Part shown: piece after piece, positions 61,641 to 64,000 of the stretch
Numbering within the stretch: the stretch's first letter is position 1
Layout: the number at the start of each line of letters is the position of its first letter
Assembly (NCBI GenBank): GCA_963921425.1
Contig: OY992832.1
Coordinates: forward strand, 5,642,001-5,706,000
Direction: 5' to 3'
Origin: Dryas octopetala
Lineage: Eukaryota > Streptophyta > Magnoliopsida > Rosales > Rosaceae
DNA: 64,000 nucleotides
Position numbers and translations under genes: made by a program
Notes under the pieces: generated by a model
What the model was told of the DNA's origin: nothing
The model's database searches: none
The model's input: only the letters and a program-made list of their open reading frames with translations

Positions 61641-62039
61641 ATGGGTGGAGCTTCATCATCTGTAGTACTGAGCATGCGAGTTTCAATGCTGATCATCATC
61701 ATCGTACTCATCTTGTCATTGCATGTGACTGGTTTGGAAGCAAAAGAGTACTATGGGGGGCGCAAGATGAGCATGCAGAAGAAGACTAGAATGAATAGCA
61801 ATTCCATTTTACGTGAATTAGGGTATGATCATGATTTGGCGAAGATGGAGATGAAGCATGATGTTGAGAAAAGGAAGACTAGGAGGAGATTAAGTGAGGA
61901 CAGAGTGGCACCAGGAGGACCAGATCCGCAGCATAACTACGCATGCCCACCAGCATTGCGCGCTCCCTGTGCTACTAAATCTCTTGATCAAAAGACCAAG
62001 TGCCGTAATACCTCTGACATCATTGCTCGTAGATGCTAA
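61641..62039 (+). CDS. CLE peptide precursor with a cysteine-containing C-terminal extension
   Basis: An intronless frame of 132 aa. A strongly hydrophobic signal peptide (MLIIIIVLILSLHVTGLEA) ends near residue 34. A long basic middle follows, with KRKTRRRL just before the CLE motif RVAPGGPDPQHN at residues 88-99. Two points are unusual. Position 3 of the motif is A rather than S, and the motif is followed by 33 further residues with four cysteines (102, 110, 121 and 132, the last being the C-terminus). Ordinary CLE precursors end at or within a few residues of the motif. The tail looks like a small disulfide-linked module and contains an N-x-S/T site (NTS). The gene lies 21 kb past the second CLE gene, the MULE and CACTA elements between them. 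Confidence 0.88.
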   Translation: MGGASSSVVLSMRVSMLIIIIVLILSLHVTGLEAKEYYGGRKMSMQKKTRMNSNSILRELGYDHDLAKMEMKHDVEKRKTRRRLSEDRVAPGGPDPQHNYACPPALRAPCATKSLDQKTKCRNTSDIIARRC

Positions 62040-64000
62040 TTAATTAGTATCATGATGATCAATTTCCAGATCGACCGATCGAGTTCATTGTATGCATGCA
62101 TAACTAGGTGCGTTATCTATCTATCTATCTATATATTAATTAAGTAGATCGAATTCAAGATGCATATTGCTCAGACATCCGTGTGAAATGTACGTACGTT
62201 TCATGCAATATGCAATATGCAATATGCATTTTCTTTTTTTCTTTTTTGTTGCTTGCAATCAATGTTAGATTCTATGATTTTCTTTGTCTTAATTTTAAGT
62301 GCCTTGCATGTGTGAGACTAGAGAAAATAAAATGTGCTATGTACATCATGTTCGATCATCAGTTGGTATCGTTGTAATATGTTTGCAGAGTAGTTTGACA
62401 TGTAATAAATGCAGCAACATCAATTAGGGTAAGGTAATCAGGTGTTTAGGGGCCAGATAATCAGAAATTAATTTTCTTCTTCTTTTTTATTTTTATATTT
62501 TTTTCTATTATCCTCTCTCAATCTTATCAATTGCGCGCCAATCCTTTGATCCTTTCTCTAGACTACTATGTTCTGTGACTTCTGTCAGATGACTTTTTAT
62601 TTATTTTCTTCTAAGCAAATTAAAGCTAAATGTAACTATACATGTTCTTTAAAAGGTGTAAACTGGAAAACTCGACCAATGTATTGTATTCTTCGTGATC
62701 TATAATCTATTCTATATACAAAAGTGGAAATATTGTTGTTAAATATTTGTTGGACGAAAATAATATATTTAGTAGATCTACATTGTTTTTTTTTTTTTTT
62801 TTTTTTTTAAATAAGTTTCCTTCCTTTTTTATTCTTAAAATACGTTACGTGTCAAAATAAAGGCAATTGTAGACGGCACAAATTGAGTGGCACAATGTCG
62901 AGCATGCACTGCCCACATTATAACAATGTTGGTGCAGAAACTTTCCATGACATGGCCCAGACTCAAAATGGGGAAACACTCAAAAGTAAACGGGATTGCA
63001 TATTCACCGTTGAAATCTCTTCTCAGTTATCACGTCTCAATGACCTATTAAGCTAATTACATAATATAATTTAAATGACACATTGTGGAGCCCATGATAA
63101 TAAAACTTCTTGTTTACCCTAGTGAAGCCTCAATGTACTTTTGTAATGTAAAACAATCGCCTTATTTTAATTTCACACTTCCTATTCAGGGTGTTTCAGA
63201 AGTCCATTTGTCAATTTCTGGTCTGATTTTCATAACCAATTTATGGCCCAAAATATTACCGGTAATATGTAAAACTAAAGATTTTTCCTTTTAGGGTCAA
63301 AATATAAAACTAAAGAATTTAATTAAAAAAAAAAATCAGCTAGTCTTCACCAGTCAACAAGGCTGCCAGCAAAAACAAAATTCTCTGTTTCATGACTTAT
63401 GAGCATGAGAGCATCCATGGACTAATACAAATTAACAAAGGTCACACCAAGGGCTTCTGGATTCATCAAATTCACCTTAAAATTGTCACAAAAGAAAAGG
63501 CAACTTGAATTAACCTTAATTGAACCTGATCATACAAACACAGTTCTGTTCATAATATTTGAGTGGTAGGGAGACGAACGCAAATTAAAGAAATGTCTAG
63601 TTTTCATGGGGGAAAGCGATAGTCAAGTTAATTTCAACTGGTTCAAACCTCCATGCTGTACCTTAAAAACCTTTTTGCCTTTGCACCCAGTAAGGCAACA
63701 AAGGAAATGAACTGAAAGAGACTTGTATAAAACTAAAAGAAGTGAAAGAGAGATTAATGTTAATTGGATGAAAGAGTGTTTTGCACCACTGGATGTGAAA
63801 CAACCACAACCAGAATAAAACCACAAATCAACATCACACGGTCTCTAATCAGTTTGTTTATAATAATTCTTAAATTATGATAGTAGCAAAATAACCCTCA
63901 AAAAGGGAAGATCCTTCACATGATACACAAGTGATTTATTTTTCTCACTTTTTAAAGGCCTTAAGAGGGTCACTAGGGTCGATATTGGATATAAGTGGAA
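62040..64000. other. Intergenic to the window end
   Basis: 3' UTR of the third CLE gene followed by AT-rich DNA with long poly(T) runs and a short (CTAT)n tract at about 62115-62132. No supportable gene on either strand. Confidence 0.45.

Overview
This window is nuclear DNA from a flowering plant, almost certainly a eudicot: AT-rich, intron-rich genes with GT-AG introns, plant-only families (IQD, CIN-type TCP, chloroplast-targeted CHLI, BAHD, CLE), and plant-type Copia, CACTA, MULE, hAT and PIF/Harbinger transposons. Rosaceae is a guess that cannot be proved from the sequence alone.

The left 32 kb is the gene-bearing half. In order: a tRNA gene (367-440); an IQD calmodulin-binding scaffold gene (2311-4378, +); an intronless TCP4-like transcription factor (6386-7213, -) with what looks like a decayed miR319 site; two tandem Nudix hydrolase genes of the CoA pyrophosphatase type (8979-10845 and 11885-13517, both +), alike in exon structure but different at the N-terminus; the chloroplast magnesium-chelatase ATPase subunit CHLI (13989-15796, -); a transposon block (hAT 16426-17294, PIF/Harbinger 18045-18727, a very young Copia element 18829-24173 that carries older LTR fragments); a BAHD acyltransferase (24196-25622, -) whose stop codon lies 17 bases from the Copia target-site duplication; and, divergent from it, a 14-coding-exon gene resembling the uncharacterised plant protein At4g18490 (27123-32436, +), whose last intron reads as a U12-type AT-AC intron.

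The right 32 kb is gene-poor and holds three small secreted-peptide genes of the CLE family (34096-34350, 40391-40684, 61641-62039, all +), each with its own TATA box. Two are ordinary A-type CLE precursors. The third carries an unusual 33-residue tail with four cysteines after its CLE motif.

Between the CLE genes lie two gene-capturing MULE-like elements. The first (37618-39298) carries two exons of a ROP/RAC GTPase. The second (about 45173-58634) carries two neighbouring exons of clathrin heavy chain and has been split by a 10.6-kb CACTA element (46482-57058). The CACTA element has two genes with open reading frames across all their exons: a TNP2 transposase (about 1072 aa) and a fusion of a Transposase_24-like protein with a ULP1-type cysteine protease (about 710 aa, with H-D-Q-C residues visible). 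Its ends are packed with ACAACGG/CCGTTGT motifs. It looks potentially autonomous.

All exon maps were built by hand from splice signals and reading frame, and family calls come from recognised motifs. No database search was run.
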